The notes under the pieces were generated by a model that was given only the letters and a program-made list of their open reading frames with translations, searched no databases and was not told the DNA's origin. 64,000 bases of DNA from Roseomonas sp. (GTDB taxonomy: Bacteria; Pseudomonadota; Alphaproteobacteria; Acetobacterales; Acetobacteraceae). Each line of letters begins with the position of its first letter. Position 1 is the first letter of the stretch. Location of the stretch: NCBI GenBank assembly GCA_031180725.1, contig JAPSLO010000009.1:1-64000 (forward strand), given 5' to 3'. The position numbers were made by a program, and so were the translations under genes. This document shows, one piece after another, positions 17,270 to 25,339 of the stretch.

Positions 17270-18114
17270 GTCGTCTCCTCCGCAAGCCGGCGGCGATAGC
17301 GCCGGCCGAGCGCGGCGCTGCCGAAGACGGTCAGCACCAAGGTGATGGTCAGCAGGATGAAGGCCAGCGCCGCACCGAAGGGCCAGTTGTTGCCCCGCAC
17401 GAACTGGTCGTAGACGGCAGGCGCCATCATCTTGAATCGGGGCCCGCCCAGCAGCACCGCGGTGGCATAGGTGTTCATGCAGAGCACGAAGACCAGCACG
17501 GAGCCCGCCGCCACGCCGGGCAGCGCCAGCGGCAGCACCACGCGGCGGAAGACGGTGAAGGGCTTCGCGCCCATGTTGCTGGCCGCTTCCTCCACCTGGC
17601 GCGGGATGCCCTCGATCACTGCGGCGAGCGTCAGCACCATATAGGGCAGCACCACCGCGACAATGCCCGCCACCACCGCGCCGGTGTTGTAGATCAGCGG
17701 CAGCGGTGCGGCGATGACGCCGATACCGAGCAGCGTCGCATTGATGGCACCGCCATTGCCCAGCAGCGCCAGCCAGCCGGCCGCACGCACCACATTGCCG
17801 ACCAGCAGCGGGAAGAGCACCACGATGGTTGCCAGGCTCTTCCACCGGCTCTGCATCCGCGCCAGCCAATAGGCGGCGGGGAAGCCCAGCGTCAGTGCCA
17901 GCAGCGTGCTGCCGAGCGCCACCGCCAGCGTGGTCAGCAGCACGGAGCGGTAATAGGGATCGCCCACCGCGCGCAGGTAGTTGGCCGCGGTCGTCGCCTC
18001 CACCATCATCTGGGTCGGGCTGAACTCGTTCAGCGAGATGCGGAACAGCAGCACCATCGGCGCCACCAGCAGCAGCGCGACCAGGATCCCGGCGGGAAGG
18101 ACGAGCGCGGCCAC
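17266..18114 (-). CDS. ABC transporter permease (PotB-like)
   Basis: This 282-residue inner-membrane permease has six predicted helices and the EAA loop EEAASNMGAKPFTVFRRVVLP, which docks the ATPase. The family is the spermidine/putrescine/ferric-iron group (PotB/CysTW-like). The only suitable start is a GTG at 18114, six bases after the stop of the solute-binding protein gene; the first helix begins almost at once (LVLPAGILVALLLVAPMV). The substrate is not determined. Confidence 0.88.
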   Translation of the reverse strand: MAALVLPAGILVALLLVAPMVLLFRISLNEFSPTQMMVEATTAANYLRAVGDPYYRSVLLTTLAVALGSTLLALTLGFPAAYWLARMQSRWKSLATIVVLFPLLVGNVVRAAGWLALLGNGGAINATLLGIGVIAAPLPLIYNTGAVVAGIVAVVLPYMVLTLAAVIEGIPRQVEEAASNMGAKPFTVFRRVVLPLALPGVAAGSVLVFVLCMNTYATAVLLGGPRFKMMAPAVYDQFVRGNNWPFGAALAFILLTITLVLTVFGSAALGRRYRRRLAEETT

Positions 18115-18120
18115 CTGACT

Positions 18121-19155
18121 TCAGCCCTTGAACTGCTTGTTCCAGAAGTCAAGGATCTCGGCGTGGCTGCGCAGCAGGTAGTCGTAGTCCGGCGAGCGCA
18201 GCCGGGCCTGGTCGGCCTCGCTGAGGCTGATCGCGCCCGCGATCTCCGCCGGCAGGCGGGCATCGGTAACCGTGGGCAGGTAGCCCATGCGGTCGGCGAA
18301 GGCGATCTGCGCCTCAGGCTTCAGCATGGCGTCCAGATAAGCGTAGGCGTTGTCCTTGTTGCGCGCGTTGCGCGGGATCGCCGCCTCGAACAGGATGGCA
18401 TAGACGCCTTCCTTCGGCACGACATGACGCAGCGGGATGCCGGCCTTCTGCCACATGTAGCCACGCGCCAGCCACATCGGCGTCATCCACACCTCCTCGC
18501 CCTTCAGCGCCGTCGCCAGCGCCTCGTTCGAGGGATAGATCTTGGCGTCCAGGGAACGCAGTTCCATCAGCGTACGCCGTGCCGGGCTGTAGTCGCTGAA
18601 GGTGCCGCCGCCAGCCATTGCAGCGGCGAAGGTGTTGGTGGAATAGAGAATGTCGGAGAAGCCGATGCGGCCGCGGTATTTGGGGTCCAGCATATCGGCA
18701 TAGCCGGTCGGCGGCGTCGTCACCTTGTCCGGGTTGTACAGCAGCACCAGCGTCGAATAGATGTGCGGGATGGCATAGGGCTTCCTCAGCGTTGGCACGA
18801 TGGCGCCGGCGCGGGAGAGCCTGCCGAAATTGATGGTGTCCAGCGTGCTCTGTTGGTTCATCATGTGCATGTCCGTATCGGACAGGCAGGAGACGTCCAG
18901 GCTGCCGCGGCGCGCCTGCCGCTCGGCCAGCATCTTGGCCTTGCGCGGATCGGCGACGGCGACGTCCTGCAACACCTCGATCCCCTGCGGCTGCACCAGC
19001 GGCAGGTCGATGTTCTGCCGCAGCAGCTCGCCATAATCGCCGCCCCAGGTGCCCACCACGACCTGGCGGCCCTGGGCGCGGCCCAGTCCCGGCAGTCCGG
19101 CCGCGGCGGCGGCAAAGGCTGCGCCCGCAAGCGTGGCGCGTCGTGTGATGCTCAT
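18121..19155 (-). CDS. Extracellular solute-binding protein (PotD-like)
   Basis: This 344-residue periplasmic binding protein has a twin-arginine-like signal (SITRRATLAGAAFAAAAAG) ending AQG. The mature part opens VVVGTWGGDYGELLRQNI, the typical start of the PotD/AfuA cluster of polyamine, putrescine or iron-binding proteins. YAIPHIYSTLVLLYNPDKV marks the hinge region. It sits three bases downstream of its ATPase gene. The ligand cannot be assigned from motif alone. Confidence 0.88.
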   Translation of the reverse strand: MSITRRATLAGAAFAAAAAGLPGLGRAQGRQVVVGTWGGDYGELLRQNIDLPLVQPQGIEVLQDVAVADPRKAKMLAERQARRGSLDVSCLSDTDMHMMNQQSTLDTINFGRLSRAGAIVPTLRKPYAIPHIYSTLVLLYNPDKVTTPPTGYADMLDPKYRGRIGFSDILYSTNTFAAAMAGGGTFSDYSPARRTLMELRSLDAKIYPSNEALATALKGEEVWMTPMWLARGYMWQKAGIPLRHVVPKEGVYAILFEAAIPRNARNKDNAYAYLDAMLKPEAQIAFADRMGYLPTVTDARLPAEIAGAISLSEADQARLRSPDYDYLLRSHAEILDFWNKQFKG

Positions 19156-19158
19156 GCT

Positions 19159-20241
19159 TCAGGCTCCTTGCTGGTCGGTTGGTTCGGCGGAAAGCAGCCG
19201 GGCGGCCGAAGCCTCCCACGAAAGCCTCACGGCGTCGCCGGGAGAAAGCCGGCGCAACGGATCATCGGCGGGCGGGGTGGGCCGGATGGCCAGCAGGGGC
19301 GTGCCGTCCAACTCCAGGTGGTATTCGGTCAGCGCGCCCAGATAGGTCACGGCCTTCAGTCGCGCCGCGCCATTCGAGGCAGGGGATGGGGCAGGGGCCA
19401 GGGCGATATGTTCCGGACGCAGTGCCAGGATGCGGCGCCCAAGGGCGGCGGAGCCGGGCGCGCAGGGCAGCAGCGCGCCGGTGGTGGCGCGGAAGGCACC
19501 GGGTGCTTCCAGCGCGCCTTCCACCAGGTTGCAGCGGCCGACGAAGCCAGCGACGAAGGGGTCGGCCGGCCGCTCGTACAGCTCTTCCGCGGTGCCCACC
19601 TGGCGCACCCGGCCGCGGTCCATCACCACCAACCGGTCAGCCATGGTCAGCGCTTCCTCCTGGTCGTGGGTGACGATCAGCGTCGTCAGGCCCAGGCGCT
19701 GCTGCAACGCGCGAATCTCCATCCGCACCTCGCCGCGCAACTTGGCGTCCAGGTTGCTCAGCGGCTCGTCCAGCAGGAAGACGGCGGGGTTCACCACCAG
19801 GGCACGGGCCAGTGCCACGCGCTGCTGCTGGCCGCCGGAGAGCTGGCGTGGCAGCCGCTCCTCCAGTCCTTCCAGCCGCACCAGGCGCAGCACCTCGCGC
19901 ACGCGCTGCTCGCGCTCCGCCCGCCCGACCTTGCGCATCTCCAGTCCGAAGGCGACATTGGCGGCCACGGTCATGTGCGGGAACAGCGCATAGGACTGGA
20001 ACACCATGCCCGTGTCCCGCGCATGCGGCGGCGCCTGCGTGACATCCGCCCCGCCGATCAGCACGCGGCCCGTGGTGGGTGCGACGAAGCCTGCCACCAT
20101 GCGCAGCGTGGTGGTCTTGCCGCAGCCGGAAGGCCCCAGCAGCGCGACCATCTCTCCCTGGCGCACATCCAGGTCCACACGCTCCACCGCCACCGCCGTG
20201 CCGTAGCGCTTGCCCACGCCATCCAGAAGCAGGCTGCCCAT
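19159..20241 (-). CDS. ABC transporter ATP-binding protein (PotA-like)
   Basis: This 360-residue ATPase has Walker A GPSGCGKTT, a Q-loop (GMVFQSYALFPHM), signature LSGGQQQR, Walker B FLLDEPLSNLD, H-loop VTHDQEEAL and a C-terminal TOBE domain (about residues 280-355), as in PotA/FbpC. It energises the two permeases of this operon. Its ATG overlaps the stop of the PotC-like gene (ATGA), and four bases separate it from the binding-protein gene downstream. Confidence 0.93.
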   Translation of the reverse strand: MGSLLLDGVGKRYGTAVAVERVDLDVRQGEMVALLGPSGCGKTTTLRMVAGFVAPTTGRVLIGGADVTQAPPHARDTGMVFQSYALFPHMTVAANVAFGLEMRKVGRAEREQRVREVLRLVRLEGLEERLPRQLSGGQQQRVALARALVVNPAVFLLDEPLSNLDAKLRGEVRMEIRALQQRLGLTTLIVTHDQEEALTMADRLVVMDRGRVRQVGTAEELYERPADPFVAGFVGRCNLVEGALEAPGAFRATTGALLPCAPGSAALGRRILALRPEHIALAPAPSPASNGAARLKAVTYLGALTEYHLELDGTPLLAIRPTPPADDPLRRLSPGDAVRLSWEASAARLLSAEPTDQQGA

Positions 20242-21053
20242 CAGACGGTCCTCGCGATGGAGACGAAGCGGTCGGTGACGAGCATGAGTATGGCGACGAG
20301 CAGGATCTGCACCGTCGCAACGGCAGCGAGCGTCGGGTCCACGCGGAACTCCAGGTAGTTCAGCATTGCGACCGGGAGGGTAGTACGGCCCGGCCCCACA
20401 AGCAGCAGGCTCAGCTCAAGGTTCTCGAAGCTCTGGATGAAGGAGAAGAGGCTGGCCGCGATGATGCCGGGCCGCATCGCCGGCAGAGTCACGCGGCGGA
20501 AGACGGTGAAGGGACGCGCGCCGAGATTGGCGGCCGCTTCCTCCGCCGCGCGGTCCATGCCCTGCAGGCTGGCTGTTACCAGCCGCACCGTCCAGGGGAT
20601 GGTCAGCAGCACATGCGCGGCTACCAGCCCTTCCAGGGTGGAGGTGATGTCCCGGTCCAGCCAGAACTCGGCGCGGAGATAGAACATGTAGAGCGCTGTG
20701 CCTGCCACCACCGCCGGCACGGCCAGCGGCGCCAGCAGCAGCGTGCTGATCGCCTGCGCGCCGGTCAGCCGCGCGCGCACCAGCGCATAGGCCGCTGCCG
20801 TGCCCAGCGGCACGCCGATGCAGGTGGCCAGCGCCGCCACCTGCAGGCTTGTGACGAAGCCGCGCGCGAATTCCCGTCGTGCCCAGGCATTCACATACCA
20901 GTCGAGCGTCAGTCCGGTGGGCGGGAAGGAGACGATCTCGTCGCGGAAGACGCTGATGGTCATCACCGTCGCGACCGGCGCCAGCATCAGCGCGAAGGCC
21001 GCCAGGACGAGAAGCCGGAATGGCAGCCTTCGCAGGGTTGCCGCGCCGGTCAT
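20241..21053 (-). CDS. ABC transporter permease (PotC-like)
   Basis: This 270-residue permease has six membrane helices and the EAA loop EEAAANLGARPFTVFRRVTLP, close in sequence to the one in the other permease of the operon. It is the second membrane subunit of the polyamine/iron-type importer and the first gene of the operon. The ATG at 21053 gives a normal N-terminus (RRLPFRLLVLAAFALML). A GTG at 21080 would add nine residues, and no strong ribosome site decides between them. The 214 bases before it hold no gene and probably carry the operon promoter. Confidence 0.88.
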   Translation of the reverse strand: MTGAATLRRLPFRLLVLAAFALMLAPVATVMTISVFRDEIVSFPPTGLTLDWYVNAWARREFARGFVTSLQVAALATCIGVPLGTAAAYALVRARLTGAQAISTLLLAPLAVPAVVAGTALYMFYLRAEFWLDRDITSTLEGLVAAHVLLTIPWTVRLVTASLQGMDRAAEEAAANLGARPFTVFRRVTLPAMRPGIIAASLFSFIQSFENLELSLLLVGPGRTTLPVAMLNYLEFRVDPTLAAVATVQILLVAILMLVTDRFVSIARTV

Positions 21054-21267
21054 CGCGTCATGCCGCGGCGCCGAAGGCACCGGCCCGCCCGCAATCCTGC
21101 CCGTAATGCCCGCCTCCCCAACGCAAGTACAGCCAAAGGCCGCGCATGTCCGGGCGGCGCGGCGGACCTGGCCTGCCCCGGCCTGGCGGCGCCGGAAGTG
21201 GAGATGATCCGGCTCCGCCTGTCCATAGTCTCCGGGACCGGTGCCGGCCCTGCCGGCTGCCGTTGCC

Positions 21268-22176
21268 TCAACCGGCGTAGCGCCTTTCCATGGCGTAATA
21301 GGCGTTGAAGCCGACCGTGTCGTACAGCTCCTCGAAGGGCAGCAGCATCTCCGGCCCGGGATGCCCGCCGGCTGCCATCAGCGCCAGCGCCTGCTTCTGC
21401 GCCCGGATCATCGCGTTCAGCAGCGTGACGCCCAGCAGCAGCACGCGATAGCCGATCGCCTCGGCCTGCTTCGCATTCAGGAAGGGACGTCCTGGCTTCT
21501 CCACCTGCGCCAGGATGGTGGGGCGGCCGCGCACCACCCGGTGCAGCGCCTCCATTTCCGCCGTGGATTGCGGCGCCTCGAAGTAGACCAGGTCGGCCCC
21601 GAGATCGGCGAAGGCCTCGGCGCGCCACAGCGCTTCCTCCAGCCCTGCCGCGGCGCGGCTGTCGGTGCGGCCGATCACCAGAAGGTCGCCGCCGGCGCGG
21701 CGAAGCGCATCGCGCGCTTCCAGTGCCGCGCGGAGGCGGGTCAGCGCCTCGGCGCGCGGTGCCACTTCCAGCCCGGCGGCATAGCCGCAGCGCTTGGGGA
21801 AGACCTGGTCCTCGATCATCACGCAGGCGAAGCCGGCCTGGTGGTAGCCGGCGACGGTGCGCCGCACATTCACCGGGCTGCCGAAGCCGGTATCGGCGTC
21901 GCCGATCACCGGGATGGCGGTGGCGGCGCACACTTCGCGCCCCGCATCCAGCAATTCGCGATAGGAGACCAGGCCCGCATCGGGCAGCCCCAGCCGCGCC
22001 GCGCTGACCGCATAGCCCGAGAGGAAGGCAGCGCGGAACCCGGCCTGCGCGATCAGCCGCGCACCCAGCGCATCATGGCAGCCTGGCACCACCAGGATGT
22101 CGGGTCCGTCCAGCGCGGCGCGCAGCCGCGCGGCAGGAGAGGGCAGGGGGCCTTCGGGCTCCGGATCCAGGATCAT
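21268..22176 (-). CDS. Isocitrate lyase/PEP mutase family protein (oxaloacetate-decarboxylase-like)
   Basis: This 302-residue TIM-barrel lyase retains the catalytic loop (EDQVFPKRCGY, equivalent to KKCGH with the active Cys), the metal-binding DADTGFG and VIGRTDSR. This is the pattern of 2-methylisocitrate lyase, carboxyPEP mutase and related C-C lyases; the exact substrate is open. The ATG at 22176 is preferred because GGAGG lies nine bases upstream; ATGs at 22182 and further upstream are possible. It lies upstream of the ABC operon, with a 214-base gap, and divergent from the EF-G-like gene. Confidence 0.85.
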   Translation of the reverse strand: MILDPEPEGPLPSPAARLRAALDGPDILVVPGCHDALGARLIAQAGFRAAFLSGYAVSAARLGLPDAGLVSYRELLDAGREVCAATAIPVIGDADTGFGSPVNVRRTVAGYHQAGFACVMIEDQVFPKRCGYAAGLEVAPRAEALTRLRAALEARDALRRAGGDLLVIGRTDSRAAAGLEEALWRAEAFADLGADLVYFEAPQSTAEMEALHRVVRGRPTILAQVEKPGRPFLNAKQAEAIGYRVLLLGVTLLNAMIRAQKQALALMAAGGHPGPEMLLPFEELYDTVGFNAYYAMERRYAG

Positions 22177-22352
22177 CGGCATCTTCCTCCGCGCGGATGC
22201 TGGCACGCGGCGGGGCGCGCAGCCACCACGGCGGTTTTTCCTCGCGCCTCGCCCGTCCCGCGCTAGGCTTCGCTCACGGGTCCCTGGGCCCGCTTGGGGA
22301 GCCGCCCATCAGACCGGCCGCCACAAAGGACGGCCGCGGAGGAAAGCGCGCC

Positions 22353-24290
22353 ATGACCCAGGAAAGCCTGCACGGCCCGCGCTGCGTTGCCCTGATCGGG
22401 CCGCAAGGCAGCGGCAAGTCCACCCTGTTCGATGCGCTGATGGCCGCCGCCGGCCAGCCGCAGCGCCGCAGCGGCAACGGCCCCGGCCATCCGCCGGGCA
22501 CCGAGATCCGGCTGGGCCAGGCGAGCTTCCTGGGCGACCCCTGGACCCTGCTGGACTGCCCCGGCAATGTCGAATTCTGCCACGCTGCCGCTTGCGCCCT
22601 GGCGGTGGCGGATATCGCCGTGGTGGTGGTCGATCCCGACCCCACCCGCGCCGCCATGGCCGCGCCCGCCCTGCGCGCCGTGGAGGAAGCCGGCATCCCC
22701 GCCCTGGTCTTCCTCAACAAGCTGGACAGCCTGACCGGCCGTGTCGCCGATCTGCTGGAGGCGCTGCAGCCTCATGCGCGCCGCCGCCTGCTGCTTCGCC
22801 AGGTCCCCTGGCGCGAGGGCGATCGGATCGTGGGTCACCTCGATCTTGTAAGCGAGCGCGCCTGGCGCTGGCGGCCGGGCGCGCCGTCCGAACCCGCGCC
22901 CTTCCCGGAGGCAATGCGCGGCCGCGAGGCCGAGGCCCGCGGCGCTCTGGCGGAAGCCCTGGCCGATGCCGACGAAGCCGTGCTGGAAGCCATCGTCGAG
23001 GACCGCAGCCTGGACCCCTCTGCGCTCTACCGACCTCTCACGGCGGAGGAGGAGGCCGGCCACGCCATCGGTGTCCTGATCGGCGCGGCCGAGCACGCCG
23101 CCGGCGTCCGTCGCCTGTGGAAGGCCCTGCGGCACGAGGCGCCGGAGGCCGCCGCCACCGCCGAGCGCCATGGCGTGCCGGCCGGCGAGGAGCCGATCGC
23201 CCAGGTATTCCGCACCCAGCAGGCGGGCCATGCCGGTCGGCTGTCCTACATCCGGCTGTGGCGCGGCGCGCTGAAGGAAGGCGGCGCCTTGGGCGGCCAG
23301 CGCCTGGCCGCCATCTGGCGCTTTCCGGGCGGTGAGCCCACCAAGGCGGCGGAGGCGCGCGCCGGCGATGTGGTGGCGCTCGGCCGGCTGGAATCCGCCG
23401 CCACCGGCGACACGTTGGGCGGCCCGGCGCTGGCCTTTCCGGCGCCGCCCCCGCCCAGCTTCGCCCTGGCCCTCGCCCCCGCCGAGCGGAAGGATGAAGT
23501 AAAGCTCGGCGCCGCCCTGGCCCGCCTGATTGAGGAAGATCCCGCCCTGACGCTGGAACAATCCGCCGAGACCAGCGAGACCATCCTGCACGGCCAGGGC
23601 GAGCAGCATCTGCGGCTGGCGCTCGAGAAGCTGCAGGCCCAGGTGAAGCTGGAGACCCACCGCCCCCGCATCCCCTTCCGCGAGACGATCCGTCGCCCGG
23701 TGCGCCAGCATGCCCGGCTGAAGCGCCAGACCGGCGGGCATGGCCAGTTCGCCGACGTCACCCTGGAAGTCGCCCCCCGCCCGCGCGGCGCCGGCTTCGC
23801 CTTCGTGGACCGGATCGTCGGCGGCGCCATCCCCCGCAAGTTCATCCCCGCCTGCGGCGAGGCAGCGGAGGAAGCCGCGCGCAAGGGCCCCCTGGGCAAC
23901 CCGGTGGTGGATATCGAGGTGACGCTGGTGGATGGCGGCTTCCACAGCGTGGACAGTTCCGACATGGCCTTCGCCACCGCCACCCGCATGGCGCTGCAGG
24001 AAGCGCTGGCTAAGGCCGACCCGGTGCTGCTGGAGCCGGTGGAGCATGTCGTCGTCACGGTCCCCAATGCCTTCACCCCCGCCGCGCAACGGCTGCTCAC
24101 CGCGCGCCGCGGGCAAATCCTGGGCTTCGCCGAATGCCCGGACCGACCCGGCTGGGACGAGGTGCAGGCCCTGGTGCCAGCCACCGAGTTGCACGACCTG
24201 ATTCTGGAGTTGCGGGGCCAGACGCTGGGCCTTGGCAGCTTCCGCCACCGCTTCGACCACCTGGCCGAAAGCCGCCTGCGGCCCGGATGA
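22353..24290 (+). CDS. Elongation factor G-like protein with degenerate GTPase motifs
   Basis: This 645-residue EF-G paralogue has a P-loop at residues 16-23 (GPQGSGKS), switch II as DCPGNVEF and NKLD for guanine specificity, then EF-G domains II to V (for example HGQGEQHLRLALEKL, RQTGGHGQFADVTLEV and a C-terminal domain V). Canonical EF-G reads DTPGH; here the catalytic His is Asn (N72). The switch I RGITI motif is missing and the protein is about 50 residues shorter than EF-G. It is therefore probably not the main translocase. A GGAGGAAAG site lies upstream of the ATG. The function of such EF-G-like proteins is not settled. Confidence 0.88.
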   Translation: MTQESLHGPRCVALIGPQGSGKSTLFDALMAAAGQPQRRSGNGPGHPPGTEIRLGQASFLGDPWTLLDCPGNVEFCHAAACALAVADIAVVVVDPDPTRAAMAAPALRAVEEAGIPALVFLNKLDSLTGRVADLLEALQPHARRRLLLRQVPWREGDRIVGHLDLVSERAWRWRPGAPSEPAPFPEAMRGREAEARGALAEALADADEAVLEAIVEDRSLDPSALYRPLTAEEEAGHAIGVLIGAAEHAAGVRRLWKALRHEAPEAAATAERHGVPAGEEPIAQVFRTQQAGHAGRLSYIRLWRGALKEGGALGGQRLAAIWRFPGGEPTKAAEARAGDVVALGRLESAATGDTLGGPALAFPAPPPPSFALALAPAERKDEVKLGAALARLIEEDPALTLEQSAETSETILHGQGEQHLRLALEKLQAQVKLETHRPRIPFRETIRRPVRQHARLKRQTGGHGQFADVTLEVAPRPRGAGFAFVDRIVGGAIPRKFIPACGEAAEEAARKGPLGNPVVDIEVTLVDGGFHSVDSSDMAFATATRMALQEALAKADPVLLEPVEHVVVTVPNAFTPAAQRLLTARRGQILGFAECPDRPGWDEVQALVPATELHDLILELRGQTLGLGSFRHRFDHLAESRLRPG

Positions 24291-24396
24291 TGGCGGTCCT
24301 CCGCCCCGGCCCTGACATCGGACTGAAACGGAAGCGTCACACGTCTGCCGCACCAGCCCGTGTAGGTGTCCGCGGATTTGTATGGAGGACGCAGCT

Positions 24397-24738
24397 GTGC
24401 GCTTCGAGGTTGTGGAGATCAGCCCGACGGCCAACAAGTTCGTGCTGGCCGGCCGGCTGGATTCGGCTTCGGTGGGCGCGGTGGAGACGCCCTTTACCGC
24501 CGCCCTCGCCGCCGGCGGCCGCAGCGCCGTGCTGGACCTGTCGGGGCTGGACTTCCTCTCCTCGCTCGGCATCCGACTGCTGCTCTCGGCCGGCCGGGTG
24601 GTGACGCGGCGCGGTGGCAAGGTGGTGCTGTTCGGCGCCCAGCCGATGGTGGCGGAGGTACTGAAGGCCATGGCCCTGGACCAGCTGCTGCCGCTCGTCG
24701 CGACGGAGGATGAGGCGATTGCCCTTCTTTCCGCCTGA
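24397..24738 (+). CDS. STAS-domain anti-sigma factor antagonist
   Basis: This 113-residue single STAS domain resembles SpoIIAA/RsbV: a FVLAGRLDSASV strand, then LDLSGLDFLSSLGIRLLL, where a Ser in LSS is the likely phosphorylation site. In partner switching it would release a target from the anti-sigma kinase when dephosphorylated. An ATG at 24382 exists, but GGAGGA falls inside that extension, seven bases before the GTG at 24397, so the GTG is the likelier start. The 3' end overlaps the kinase gene by 29 bases. No PP2C phosphatase gene is adjacent. Confidence 0.85.
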   Translation: MRFEVVEISPTANKFVLAGRLDSASVGAVETPFTAALAAGGRSAVLDLSGLDFLSSLGIRLLLSAGRVVTRRGGKVVLFGAQPMVAEVLKAMALDQLLPLVATEDEAIALLSA

Positions 24739-25192
24739 GGCCGCGCCAGGCGAGGCGGCGGAGCCGGTGTTCAGCGTCGACATCGCGCTGGACAGCGCAG
24801 CGCTGGACGCCGCGCAGGACCGGCTGGGGGCCTTCCTGGAGGGGGCGGGGCTGCCAGCCCCGGTCCAGTACCGCGCCCGGCTCGTGGTGGATGAGCTGGT
24901 TGCCAACCTGATGATGCATGGCCGCTTCGCAGGCGAACCGCTGCCTGCCCGCCTCACCGCCCGGCCGGGGTCCGAATCCCTCCTCCTCACCCTCGACGAT
25001 GCAGCGGAGCCCTTCGACCCCCGCTCCGCCCCGGCCCCCGAGGCCCCCCCCAGCCTGGAGGATGACCGGGTTGGCGGGCTGGGGCTGGCCCTGTTGCGCA
25101 AGATGGCGCGGATCCTGGCTTATGAACGTACGGTTGACGGCTGGAATCGCACGCTTCTGGCCATCCCGCTGGCCAATCCCGGTGCGAAGTGA
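24710..25192 (+). CDS. Anti-sigma factor-type serine kinase (RsbW-like HATPase)
   Basis: This 160-residue HATPase_c protein has an N-box in VVDELVANLMMHG and a Gly-rich G2-like box in GGLGLALLRKM, with LLTLDDAAEPFDPR carrying the G1-like Asp. It should phosphorylate the STAS partner encoded just upstream and bind either a sigma factor or a response regulator. The 29-base overlap with the STAS gene implies coupled translation. The target is not in the window. The pair could control a general stress or envelope response. Confidence 0.83.
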   Translation: MRRLPFFPPEAAPGEAAEPVFSVDIALDSAALDAAQDRLGAFLEGAGLPAPVQYRARLVVDELVANLMMHGRFAGEPLPARLTARPGSESLLLTLDDAAEPFDPRSAPAPEAPPSLEDDRVGGLGLALLRKMARILAYERTVDGWNRTLLAIPLANPGAK

Positions 25193-25221
25193 CCAGACAA
25201 CCGGGCAGGTTGTCGCGGCGG

Positions 25222-25250
25222 CCGTCATCGAAGCTTCATGGAACTGCAAT
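25222..25250 (+). promoter_or_regulatory. Candidate Pho box upstream of pstS
   Basis: Three heptamers occur with an exact 11-base period: CCGTCAT, GCTTCAT and CTGCAAT, separated by CGAA and GGAA. Compared with the PhoB consensus half-site CTGTCAT they match at 6, 4 and 5 positions. The block ends 89 bases before the pstS start, where a PhoB-dependent promoter is expected, and PhoB is encoded at the end of the same operon. Matching is by eye; no scoring was run. Confidence 0.6.
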
Positions 25251-25339
25251 AGGGGCGACTTTCGGGGCGCCTAGAAGCCCGCTCGCCGGCGGCGCGTTCC
25301 AGCCGCAGGCGACGGACCACTGACCCGGAGAGAGACCCT

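Noticed and set aside
17248-20358. A 1,036-codon plus-strand open frame opposite the ABC operon
   Set aside because: It is antisense to four clear ABC genes; the translation is His/Gln/Arg-rich noise.
20241-21080. Longer PotC-like protein from GTG 21080
   Set aside because: It adds nine residues without family support and has no better ribosome site; kept only as an alternative start.
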